A stretch of 64,000 bases of DNA from Glandiceps talaboti (lineage: Eukaryota > Hemichordata > Enteropneusta > Spengelidae), in contig NC_135565.1 of NCBI RefSeq assembly GCF_964340395.1, positions 2,464,001 to 2,528,000 on the forward strand. The letters run 5' to 3'. How positions within the stretch are numbered: position 1 is the first letter of the stretch; every line of letters starts with the position of its first letter. The translations under genes were made by a program, and so were the position numbers. Below are positions 51,857 through 63,300 of the stretch, piece after piece. The notes beneath the pieces are model-generated. The model was given only the letters and a program-made list of their open reading frames with translations, was not told where the DNA came from and did not search any database.

Positions 51857-52065
51857 CATAATAGTAACCATGGCAACGATATAATTGTCACCTTTTTATC
51901 TAAACAATGACATGAAAATCTTGCTGAATACATAGCCCCATCACTTCAAGTGCAGACATAATAGCAACCATGGCAACGATATGCTAGTCGTCTTTTATCT
52001 ACTAAACAGAGGCATGGAAATCTTACTGAATACAAAGCCCCATCACTTCAAGTATAGACATAATG
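51857..52065 (+). pseudogene. Two decayed copies of the NCAPH2 terminal-exon end
   Basis: Two 80-100-bp units repeat the last about 85 nt of the coding exon plus its 3' flank. Both contain CCCCATCACTTCAAGT (at about 51935 and 52039) and AAAATCTTGCTGAATACATA or a close variant. The first ends in GCAGACA, so the stop is lost. The second ends in ATAGACA. They are tandem with the real exon once the insertion at 50180-51850 is removed. They have indels and are not coding. Confidence 0.9.
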
Positions 52066-52072
52066 CTAACCT

Positions 52073-52375
52073 ACACATACACAGTGTGCATACATGCTAG
52101 CCTACACATACACAGTGTGCATACATGCTAGCCTACACATACACAGTGTGCATACATGCTAGCCTACACATACACAGTGTGCATATACATGCTAGCCTAC
52201 ACATACACAGTGTGCATACATGCTAGCCTACACATACAGTGTGCATACATGCTAGCCAACACTGTGATATACACAGTGATATTATGCTAGCCTACACATA
52301 CAACAGTGTGCATACATGCTAGCCAACACTGTGATATACACAGTGATATTATGCTAGCCTACACATACAACAGCA
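52073..52375. repeat. 31-bp minisatellite with GCTAGC, about 9 copies
   Basis: The unit is ATGCTAGCCTACACATACAC plus AGTGTGCATAC. Later copies alternate with a variant containing CCAACACTGTGATATACACA. Confidence 0.93.
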
Positions 52376-52429
52376 GTGTATATAGAATGAGGCACCTGTT
52401 GTGTTTATAAGTGTTTTTATTGCAACTGA

Positions 52430-52493
52430 ACTGATGAGGTGCTGTAGAGCTATAGGAATGGCAAAGTGTCTGTCTGTGTGTCTGTGTCTGTGT

Positions 52494-52528
<35 letters not shown>

Positions 52529-53565
52529 TATAAACCACTTAAAGTCAAACACTGCTGAACCGACTGCCATGATATTTGTCGGGTGAATTACCTCAGGTGT
52601 CTAGTTGAGAAATTGTTCAAATCAAAATGATCTTACCAACAATGTGTGGTTTTGGGTAAAAAAATGTGATTTTTGGTAAAAAAACTTCGACTAAAAATAC
52701 TGGGCAGACCGTTCTGAAATTTGATGAGAATGTTCTGAAAGGTGTGTAGATTAAGATTTGCTAAAAATGTGTCTTTTTGGTCAAAAATCTTTAATTCCAA
52801 AACCACTGAGCAGATTGGGCTGAAATTTAATGGGGATGCATTTAGGGATGTATAGATGAAGAAATATTATTAAGCATTTAATGATCTCATGAGCGATATG
52901 CAGAATTAGGTGTAAAAATGTGAATTTTGGTCAAAAACATATCTCGGAAAGTACTTGGTCAATGAGACTGAAATTTGGTGAGATGCTTCTAGCGGTGTTA
53001 TTCTACAGATTTTGTTCAAAACATTTTGACACAATTGACCCTAGCAACGATGACCAAGCCCTTAGCAACAACCAAATGCCAGTATATTTTGGTAAAATAC
53101 CAACATCATTTGGTACGCAAGAGAGTAAACATTCAAAAAAAAATGTATGCAAATATCTCAGCACACCCACAGCAACAACCAACTGAATGCACATATTGTA
53201 AAGACAACAGGGATTCATAGACAAGTAAATAAACATTCAAAAAATGTATACAAATATACCTAGCAACAAGACCATGCCCATAGCAACAGCCATGTGATGA
53301 TGATGTATATCGCAAGGATAACATCAGATATTCATAGACAAGTGAATGAACATTCAAAAAATGTATGCAAATATGTCTAGCAACATGACCCTGGCCATAG
53401 CAACTGCCAAATGATCACAAAAATAACAACAGGGTTGGATATACAACTGGATAATCATTTAGCAAATGAACACCTATACCTAGCATGGATCAGCATGTAG
53501 GTATTACACATTTGTAAAAACTGTACAGTTGTACTGCAATGCCATTACTGCTATTTTTGTTAAGG
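52430..53565 (+). mobile_element. Dispersed element, family D, copy 3
   Basis: Homologous throughout to 33590-34790, in the same orientation: a (GT)n run at about 52496-52526, GGTGTCTAGTTGAGAAATTG, internal repeats with TATGCAAAT and CCCATAGCAAC, and an end CTGTACAGTTGTACTGCAAT plus GCCATTACTGCTATTTTTG. There is no protein. Short frames in it are not genes. Confidence 0.78.
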
Positions 53566-53569
53566 GTGA

Positions 53570-53775
53570 TGTTACAGTTGGTGAAATCTGCCTTAGTTCC
53601 CCAGTCATTTTACCAGGGTTTCCTACCAGTGTTTTTGTTAGGTGTGGTAAGTAGGTAAAATCTACCTGAGTTCCCAGTCATTTTACCAGGGTTCCCTACC
53701 AGTGTTTTTTGTTAAGGGTGGTAAGTAGGTAAACTCTACTTGAGTTCTGCTGTCATTTTACCTGGGTTCCTCACC
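53570..53775 (-). repeat. 74-bp minisatellite, about 2.7 copies (family B, inverted)
   Basis: GTCATTTTACCAGGGTTCCC and GGTAGGTAAAATCTACCTGA-type sequence is the reverse complement of the array at 48276-48785. It directly follows the tail of the family D element. Confidence 0.9.
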
Positions 53776-53819
53776 AAATTTATCGTACAATGTATCATAA
53801 ACTACACCATATTCCGCTT

Positions 53820-56800
53820 TCTGTTACTGTAGTGTACGTTTATCCTATAAGCTATGTTTTCAGTTAGCTTACACTCTAGTGTACATTTATCCTATAAGCT
53901 ATGTTTTTTCAGTTAGCTTACACTCTAGTGTACATTTATCCTATAAGCTATGTTTTCAGTTAGCTTACACTCTAGTGTACATTTATCCTATAAGCTATGT
54001 TTTTTCAGTTAGCTTACACTGTAGTGTACATTTATCCTATAAGCTATGTTTTCAGTTAGCTTACACTCTAGTGTACATTTATCCTATAAGCTATGTTTTC
54101 AGTTAGCTTACACTCTAGTGTACATTTATCCTATAAACTATGTTTTCAGTTAACTTACACTGTAGTGTACATTTATCCTATAAGCTATGTTTTCAGTTAG
54201 CTTATACTGTAGTGTACATTTATCCTATAAGCTATGTTTTTTTAGTTAGCTTACACTGTAGTATACATTTATCCTATAAGCTATGTTTTTTCAGTTAACT
54301 TACACTCTAGTGTACATTTATCCTATAAGCTATGTTTTCAGTTAACTTACACTCTAGTGTACATTTATCCTATAAGCTATGTTTTCAGTTAGCTTACACT
54401 CTAGTGTACATTTATCCTATAAGCTATGTTTTCAGTTAGCTTACACTCTAGTGTACATTTATCCTATAAGCTATGTTTTTTCAGTTAGCTTACACTGTAG
54501 TGTACATTTATCCTATAAGCTAGGTTTTCAGTTTGGTTACACTGTAGTGTACATTTATCCTATAAGCTATGTTTTCAGTTTGGTTACACTAGTGTACATT
54601 TATCCTATAAACTATGTTTTCAGTTAACTTACACTGTAGTATACATTTATCCTATAAGCTATGTTTTCAGTTAACTTACACTGTAGTGTACATTTATCCT
54701 ATAAGCTATGTTTTCAGTTAGCTTACACTGTAGTGTACATTTATCCTATGACCTACGTTTTCAGTTAGCTTACACTGTAGTGTACATTTATCCTATAAGC
54801 TATGTTTTCAGTTAACTTACACTGTAGTGTACATTTATCCTATAAGCTATGTTTTCAGTTAGCTTACACTGTAGTGTACATTTATCCTATAAGCTATGTT
54901 TTCAGTTAGCTTACACTGTAGTGTACATTTATCCTATAAGCTATGTTTTCAGTTAACTTACACTGTAGTGTACATTTATCCCATAAGCTATGTTTTCAGT
55001 TAGCTTACACTGTAGTGTACATTTATCCTATAAGCTATGTTTTCAGTTAACTTACACTGTAGTGTACATTTATCCTATAAGCTATGTTTTTCAGTTAGCT
55101 TACACTCTAGTGTACATTTATCCTATAAGCTATGTTTTCAGTTAGCTTACACTGTAGTGTACATTTATCCTATAAGCTATGTTTTCAGTTAGCTTACACT
55201 GTAGTGTACATTTATCCTATAAGCTATGTTTTCAGTTAGCTTACACTGTAGTGTACATTTATCCTATAAGCTATGTTTTCAGTTAACTTACACTGTATTG
55301 TACGTTTATCCTATAAGCTAGGTTTTTAGTTTGGTTACACTGTAGTGTACATTTATCCTATAAGCTATGTTTTCAGTTAACTTACACTGTATTGTACATT
55401 TATCCTGTAAGCTATGTTTTTTCAGTTAGCTTACACTCTAGTGTACATTTATCCTATAAGCTATGTTTTCAGTTAGCTTACACTGTAGTGTACATTTATC
55501 CTATAAGCTATGTTTTCAGTTAGCTTACACTGTAGTGTACATTTATCCTATAAGCTATGTTTTCAGTTAGCTTACACTGTAGTGTACATTTATCCTATAA
55601 GCTATGTTTTCAGTTAGCTTACACTGTAGTGTACATTTATCCTATAAGCTAGGTTTTCAGTTTGGTTACACTGTAGTGTACATTTATCCTATAAGCTATG
55701 TTTTCAGTTTGGTTACACTGTAGTGTACATTTATCCTATAAGCTATGTTTTCAGTTTGGTTACACTGTAGTGTACACATATCCTATAAGCTATGTTTTCA
55801 GTTAACTTACACTGTAGTGTACATTTATCCTATAAGCTATGTTTTTTCTGTTAACTTACACTGTAGTGTACATTTATCCTATAAGCTATGTTTTTTCAGT
55901 TAGCTTACACTCTAGTGTACATTTATCCTATAAGCTATGTTTTCAGTTAGCTTACACTCTAGTGTACATTTATCCTATAAGCTATGTTTTCAGTTAGCTT
56001 ACACTCTAGTGTACATTTATCCTATAAGCTATGTTTTTTCAGTTAGCTTACACTGTAGTGTACATTTATCCTATAAGCTATGTTTTCAGTTTAGTTACAC
56101 TGTAGTGTACATTTATCCTATAAGCTGTTTTTCCAGTTAGCTTACACTCTAGTGTACATTTATCCTATAAGCTATGTTTTCAGTTAGCTTACACTGTAGT
56201 GTACATTTATCCTATAAGCTATGTTTTTTCAGTTAGCTTACACTATAGTGTACATTTATCCTATAAGCTATGTTTTTTCAGTTAGCTTACACTATAGTGT
56301 ACATTTATCCCATAAGCTATGTTTTTTCAGTTAGCTTACACTGTAGTGTACATTTATCCCATAAGCTATGTTTTTTAAGTTAGCTTACACTGTAGTGTAC
56401 ATTTATCCTATATGCTATGTTTTTTCAGTTAGCTTACACTGTAGTGTACATTTATCCTATAAGCTATGTTTTTTCAGTTAGCTTACACTGTAGTGTACAT
56501 TTATCCTATAAGCTATGTTTTCAGTTAACTTACACTATAGTGTACATTTATCCTATAAGCTGTTTTTTCAGTTAGCTTACACTATAGTGTACATTTATCC
56601 TATAAGCTATGTTTTCAGTTAACTTACACTCTAGTGTACATTTATCCTATAAGCTATGTTTTCAGTTAGCTTACACTCTAGTGTACATTTATCCTATAAG
56701 CTATGTTTTCAGTTAGCTTACACTCTAGTGTACATTTATCCTATAAGCTATGTTTTTTCAGTTAGCTTACACTGTAGTGTACATTTATCCTATAAGCTAG

Positions 56801-59295
56801 GTTTTCAGTTTGGTTACACTGTAGTGTACATTTATCCTATAAGCTATGTTTTCAGTTTGGTTACACTAGTGTACATTTATCCTATAAACTATGTTTTCAG
56901 TTAACTTACACTGTAGTATACATTTATCCTATAAGCTATGTTTTCAGTTAACTTACACTGTAGTGTACATTTATCCTATAAGCTATGTTTTCAGTTAGCT
57001 TACACTGTAGTGTACATTTATCCTATGACCTACGTTTTCAGTTAGCTTACACTGTAGTGTACATTTATCCTATAAGCTATGTTTTCAGTTAACTTACACT
57101 GTAGTGTACATTTATCCTATAAGCTATGTTTTCAGTTAGCTTACACTGTAGTGTACATTTATCCTATAAGCTATGTTTTCAGTTAGCTTACACTGTAGTG
57201 TACATTTATCCTATAAGCTATGTTTTCAGTTAACTTACACTGTAGTGTACATTTATCCCATAAGCTATGTTTTCAGTTAGCTTACACTGTAGTGTACATT
57301 TATCCTATAAGCTATGTTTTCAGTTAACTTACACTGTAGTGTACATTTATCCTATAAGCTATGTTTTTCAGTTAGCTTACACTCTAGTGTACATTTATCC
57401 TATAAGCTATGTTTTCAGTTAGCTTACACTGTAGTGTACATTTATCCTATAAGCTATGTTTTCAGTTAGCTTACACTGTAGTGTACATTTATCCTATAAG
57501 CTATGTTTTCAGTTAGCTTACACTGTAGTGTACATTTATCCTATAAGCTATGTTTTCAGTTAACTTACACTGTATTGTACGTTTATCCTATAAGCTAGGT
57601 TTTTAGTTTGGTTACACTGTAGTGTACATTTATCCTATAAGCTATGTTTTCAGTTAACTTACACTGTATTGTACATTTATCCTGTAAGCTATGTTTTTTC
57701 AGTTAGCTTACACTCTAGTGTACATTTATCCTATAAGCTATGTTTTCAGTTAGCTTACACTGTAGTGTACATTTATCCTATAAGCTATGTTTTCAGTTAG
57801 CTTACACTGTAGTGTACATTTATCCTATAAGCTATGTTTTCAGTTAGCTTACACTGTAGTGTACATTTATCCTATAAGCTATGTTTTCAGTTAGCTTACA
57901 CTGTAGTGTACATTTATCCTATAAGCTAGGTTTTCAGTTTGGTTACACTGTAGTGTACATTTATCCTATAAGCTATGTTTTCAGTTTGGTTACACTGTAG
58001 TGTACATTTATCCTATAAGCTATGTTTTCAGTTTGGTTACACTGTAGTGTACACATATCCTATAAGCTATGTTTTCAGTTAACTTACACTGTAGTGTACA
58101 TTTATCCTATAAGCTATGTTTTTTCAGTTAACTTACACTGTAGTGTACATTTATCCTATAAGCTATGTTTTTTCAGTTAGCTTACACTCTAGTGTACATT
58201 TATCCTATAAGCTATGTTTTCAGTTAGCTTACACTCTAGTGTACATTTATCCTATAAGCTATGTTTTCAGTTAGCTTACACTCTAGTGTACATTTATCCT
58301 ATAAGCTATGTTTTTTCAGTTAGCTTACACTGTAGTGTACATTTATCCTATAAGCTATGTTTTCAGTTTAGTTACACTGTAGTGTACATTTATCCTATAA
58401 GCTGTTTTTCCAGTTAGCTTACACTCTAGTGTACATTTATCCTATAAGCTATGTTTTCAGTTAGCTTACACTGTAGTGTACATTTATCCTATAAGCTATG
58501 TTTTTTCAGTTAGCTTACACTATAGTGTACATTTATCCTATAAGCTATGTTTTTTCAGTTAGCTTACACTATAGTGTACATTTATCCCATAAGCTATGTT
58601 TTTTCAGTTAGCTTACACTGTAGTGTACATTTATCCCATAAGCTATGTTTTTTAAGTTAGCTTACACTGTAGTGTACATTTATCCTATATGCTATGTTTT
58701 TTCAGTTAGCTTACACTGTAGTGTACATTTATCCTATAAGCTATGTTTTTTCAGTTAGCTTACACTGTAGTGTACATTTATCCTATAAGCTATGTTTTCA
58801 GTTAACTTACACTATAGTGTACATTTATCCTATAAGCTGTTTTTTCAGTTAGCTTACACTATAGTGTACATTTATCCTATAAGCTATGTTTTTTTCAGTT
58901 AGCTTACACTGTAGTGTACATTTATCCTATAAGCTATGTTTTTTCAGTTAGCTTACACTATAGTGTACATTTATCCTATAAGCTATGTTTTTTCAGTTAG
59001 CTTACACTATAGTGTACATTTATCCTATAAGCTATGTTTTCAGTTAACTTACACTGTAGTGTACATTTATCCTATAAGCTATGTTTTTTCAGTTACCTTA
59101 CACTATAGTGTACATTTATCCTATAAGCTATGTTTTCAGTTAACTTACACTGTAGTGTACATTTATCCTATAAGCTATGTTTTTTCAGTTAGCTTACACT
59201 ATAGTGTACATTTATCCTATAAGCTATGTTTTTTCAGTTAGCTTACACTGTAGTGTACATTTATCCTATAAGCTAGGTTTTTTCAGTTAGCTTAT
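53820..59295. repeat. 47/49-bp minisatellite, about 115 copies
   Basis: The unit is GTAGTGTACATTTATCCTAT plus AAGCTATGTTTTCAGTTAGC plus TTACACT. A T2 insertion (TTTTTTCAG) gives 49 bp. Every unit contains a T-rich run followed by CAG, so it resembles a 3' splice site. Variable columns are CTCTAG/CTGTAG/CTATAG, TTAGC/TTAAC and TTTGG. Confidence 0.97.
54313..58887. repeat. Two tandem 2277-bp higher-order copies within the 47-bp array
   Basis: Rare variants recur at 2277-bp spacing: CTATGACCTACG near 54748 and 57025, TACACATATCC near 55774 and 58051, and the CTGTTTTTCC unit near 56127 and 58404. I noticed only one substitution, CTGTTAAC near 55849 against CAGTTAAC near 58126. Confidence 0.9.
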
Positions 59296-59751
59296 AGGTT
59301 AGGTAAATATAGGTTATTATTCGTCACATGACTGTGTCCAATGTTGTTTTTATTATGATAAATTGATTTATGACAACTTTGAATGGTTATTGTTGATGAC
59401 ATCATATATACCAATATTAAGTAGAAGTCGTATATTGATATAAAAATCTACCAAGGCCAAACCATCGTATAATACACAAGCCAAGCCATCATATAATACA
59501 CAAGCCAATCCATCGTATAATACACAAGCCAAGCCACAATAAAAAAAAATTGATACCCTTATTGTGCTAACACAAGTCCATGTCTTTGGTTGTGTGGTAC
59601 AAGACTTTTGAGCCAAAAACACTTAAAATCATTGGGTTTTTTCCCTGATATGCCATAAATTGTGGTTGTGAACTGTGAATTTTAGTATAGTTGTCTTCAA
59701 CATTTCTTCTTCATTCCATTAGAAAATAGTTGTATACAAATTGAGGTAAAT
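59296..59751. other. Mostly unique sequence with a 24-bp three-copy repeat
   Basis: About three and a half copies of ATAATACACAAGCCAAGCCA-type sequence lie at 59460-59535. No gene is supported. Confidence 0.6.
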
Positions 59752-61690
59752 AGTGACAGGGCTCTTTATGGTAAGTAGTGACGGCTCTTTATGGTAAGTA
59801 GTGAAAGGGCTCTTTATGGTAAGTAGTGACAGGGCTCTTTATAGTAAGTAGTGACGGGGCTCTTTATGGTAAGTAGTGACAGGGCTCTTTATGGTAAGTA
59901 GTGACAGGGCTCTTTATGGTAAGTAGTGACAGGGCTCTTTATGGTAAGTAGTGACAGGGCTCTTTATGGTAAGTAGTGACAGGGCTCTTTATGGTAAGTA
60001 GTGACAGGGCTCTTTATGGTAAGTAGTGACAGGGCTCTTTATAGTAAGTAGTGACAGGGCTCTTTATGGTAAGTTGTGACAGGGCTCTTTATGGTAAGTA
60101 GTGACAGGGCTCTTTATGGTAAGTAGTGACAGGGCTCTTTATGGTAAGTAGTGACAGGGCTCTTTATGGTAAGTAGTGAAAGGGCTCTTTATGGTAAGTA
60201 GTGACAAAGCTCTTTATGGTAAGTAGTGACAGGGCTCTTTATGGTAAGTAGTGACAGGGCTCTTTATGGTAAGTAGTGACAGGGCTCTTTATGGTAAGTA
60301 GTGACAGGGCTCTTTATAGTAAGTAGTGACAGGGCTCTTTATGGTAAGTAGTGACAGGGCTCTTTATGGTAAGTAGTGACAGGGCTCTTTATGGTAAGTA
60401 GTGACAGGGCTCTTTATAGTAAGTAGTGACAGGGCTCTTTATGGTAAGTAGTGACAGGGCTCTTTATGGTAAGTAGTGAAAGGGCTCTTTATGGTAAGTA
60501 GTGACAGGGCTCTTTATGGTAAGTAGTGACAGGGCTCTTTATGGTAAGTAGTGACAGGGCTCTTTATAGTAAGTAGTGACAGGGCTCTTTATGGTAAGTA
60601 GTGACAGGGCTCTTTATGGTAAGTAGTGACAGGGCTCTTTATAGTAAGTAGTGACAGGGCTCTTTATGGTAAGTAGTGACAGGGCTCTTTATGGTAAGTA
60701 GTGAAAGGGCTCTTTATGGTAAGTAGTGACAGGGCTCTTTATGGTAAGTAGTGACAGGGCTCTTTATGGTAAGTAGTGACAGGGCTCTTTATGGTAAGTA
60801 GTGACAGGGCTCTTTATGGTAAGTAGTGACAGGGCTCTTTATAGTAAGTAGTGACAGGGCTCTTTATGGTAAGTAGTGACAGGGCTCTTTATGGTAAGTA
60901 GTGACAGGACTCTTTATGGTAAGTAGTGACAGGGCTCTTTATGGTAAGTAGTGAAAGGGCTCTTTATGGTAAGTAGTGACGGCTCTTTATGGTAAGTAGT
61001 GACAGGGCTCTTTATGGTAAGTAGTGACGAGGCTCTTTATGGTAAGTAGTGACGAGGCTCTTTATGGTAAGTAGTGAAAGGGCTCTTTATGGTAAGTAGT
61101 GACAGGGCTCTTTATGGTAAGTAGTGACGAGGCTCTTTATGGTAAGTAGTGAAAGGGCTCTTTATGGTAAGTAGTGACAGGGCTCTTTATGGTAAGTAGT
61201 GACAGGGCTCTTTATGGTAAGTAGTGACAGGGCTCTTTATGGTAAGTAGTGACAGGGCTTTTTATGGTAAGTAGTGACGGCTCTTCATGGTAAGTAGTGA
61301 CAGGGCTTTTTATGGTAAGTAGTGACAGGGCTTATTATGGTAAGTAGTGACAGGGCTTTTTATGGTAAGTAGTGACAGGGCTTTTTATGGTAAGTAGTGA
61401 AAGGGCTCTTTATGGTTAGTAGTGACAGGGCTCTTTATGGTAAGTAGTGACAAAGCTCTTTATGGTAAGTAGTGACAAAGCTCTTTATGGTAAGTAGTGA
61501 CAACTCTTTGTGGTAAGTAGTGACAGGGCTTTTTATGGTAAGTAGTGAAAGGGCTCTTTATGGTAAGTAGTGAAAGGGCTCTTTATGGTAAGTAGTGACA
61601 GGGCTCTTTATAGTAAGTAGTGACAGGGCTCTTTATGGTAAGTAGTGACAGGGCTCTTTATGGTAAGTAGTGACAGGGCTCTTTATGGTA
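59752..61690 (+). repeat. 25-bp minisatellite of consensus 5' splice sites, about 77 copies
   Basis: The unit is GGTAAGTAGTGACAGGGCTC plus TTTAT. Nearly every copy contains G|GTAAGTA, an 8-nt match to the complement of the U1 snRNA 5' end as recalled. Changes fall mostly in CAGGG (AAGGG, CGAGG, CAAAG) and rarely in the GTAAGT core. All copies are on the + strand. The array lies just upstream of the candidate exon at 61705. Confidence 0.97.
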
Positions 61691-61704
61691 TTTGTACTGG
61701 GCAG

Positions 61705-61800
61705 AATATTTACAAAATTATAAAGTTCCTTCTGAAAATATGTGTAGAACACATACTAACGATACCCCATCTTGGAGAATAGTAAAGTCATGGCATACCT
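61705..61800 (+). CDS. Candidate penultimate exon of an unrecognised gene
   Basis: The possible acceptor TTTGTACTGGGCAG ends at 61704 and the possible donor CCT|GTATAAC starts at 61801. The frame reads EYLQNYKVPSENMCRTHTND and then TPSWRIVKSWHT, assuming the first, split codon begins with G. Its phase matches the candidate exon at 63215. The first part, up to about 61740, is outside the repeat and has ordinary protein composition. I do not recognise the family. The acceptor lacks a strong pyrimidine tract, and the donor is weak, so this could be chance. Confidence 0.35.
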
Positions 61801-63180
61801 GTATAACACATACTGACGTTGCCCCATCTTGGAGAATAGTAAAGTCGTGTCATACCTGTATAACGCATACTGACGATGCCCCATCTTGGAGAATAATAAA
61901 GTCGTGGCATACCTGTATAACACATACTGACGATGCCCCATCTTGGAGAATAGTAAAATCGTGGCATACCTGTATAACACATACTGACGTTGCCCCATCT
62001 TGGAGAATAGTAAAATCGTGTCATACCTGTATAACACATACTGACAATGCCCCATCTTGGAGAATAGTAAAGTCATGTCATACCTGTATAACACATACTG
62101 ACAATGCCCCATCTTGGAGAATAGTAAAGTCATGGCATACCTGTATAACACATACTAACGATGCCCCATCTTGGAGAATAGTAAAGTCATGTCATACCTG
62201 TATAACACATACTGACAATGCCCCATCTTGGAGAATAGTAAAGTCATGTCATACCTGTATAACACATACTGACAATGCCCCATCTTGGAGAATAGTAAAG
62301 TCATGGCATACCTGTATAACACATACTAACGATGCCCCATCTTGGAGAATAGTAAAGTCATGTCATACCTGTATAACACATACTGACGATGCCCCATCTT
62401 GGAGAATAGTAAAGTCATGGCATACCTGTATATAAACACATACTGACAATGCCCCATCTTGGAGAATAGTAAAGTCGTGGCATACCTGTATAACACATAC
62501 TGACAATGCCCCATCTTGGAGAATAGTAAAGTCATGTCATACCTGTATAACACATACTGACAATGCCCCATCTTGGAGAATAGTAAAGTCGTGTCATACC
62601 TGTATAACACATACTGACAATGCCCCATCTTGGAGAATAGTAAAGTCATGTCATACCTGTATAACACATACTGACGTTGCCCCATCTTGGAGAATAATAA
62701 AGTCGTGTCATACCTGTATAACACATACTGACGTTGCCCCATCTTGGAGAATAGTAAAGTCGTGTCATACCTGTATAACACATACTGACAATACCCCCAT
62801 CTTGGAGAATAGTAACGTCGTGTCATACCTGTATAACACATACTGACAATGCCCCATCTTGGAGAATAGTAAAGTCGTTGCATACCTGTATAACACATAC
62901 TAACAATGCCCCATCTTGGAGAATAATAAAGTCGTGGCATACCTGTATAACACATACTGACGATGCCCCATCTTGGAGAATAGTAAAGTCATGGCATACC
63001 TGTATAACACATACTGACGATGCCCCATCTTGGAGAATAGTAAAGTCATGGCATACCTGTATAACACATACTAACGTTGCCCCATCTTGGAGAATAGTAA
63101 AGTCATGGCATACCTGTAAATTACATACTAACAATGCCCCATCTTGGAGAACAGTAACGTCTTGGCATACCTGCTGTAAA
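61741..63180. repeat. 57-bp minisatellite, about 25 copies
   Basis: The unit is CCCCATCTTGGAGAATAGTA plus AAGTCATGGCATACCTGTAT plus AACACATACTGACGATG. Fifty-seven is a multiple of 3 and most units lack stops, so open frames with 19-residue repeats run on both strands (for example a 247-codon + frame to 62435). These are best read as repeat translations. If the exon at 61705 is real, its end and donor are inside this unit. Confidence 0.95.
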
Positions 63181-63214
63181 GTAGTATTTGTTGTAACTGT
63201 AATCCCATTTTCAG

Positions 63215-63300
63215 TCTTCAAAGCCATGCATAACATTACAACATGCATTTCAAACACAAGACAGCTTGGTTGGGTGTATATAAGGAGGCTTTGTTTGTAA
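63215..63300 (+). CDS. Candidate terminal exon of an unrecognised gene
   Basis: After a good acceptor (AATCCCATTTTCAG) the frame reads FKAMHNITTCISNTRQLGWV and then YIRRLCL, with TAA at 63298-63300. Joined in phase to the candidate exon at 61705, it gives a stop-free reading ending in a basic/aromatic tail. The product is unknown. The acceptor and phase agreement are the only support. Confidence 0.4.

Noticed and set aside
59723-59745. Possible 23-nt micro-exon between CATTCCATTAG and GTAAATAG
   Set aside because: In the phase needed to join the candidate exon at 61705 it contains a stop. The donor is the start of the 25-bp array, so the match is probably fortuitous.
61692-62435. 247-codon + frame with 19-residue repeats (CITHTD...PSWRIVKSWHT)
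   Set aside because: The 57-bp unit is open on both strands and other frames, and the frame breaks wherever a unit has an indel. At most the first part (61705-61800) may be an exon.
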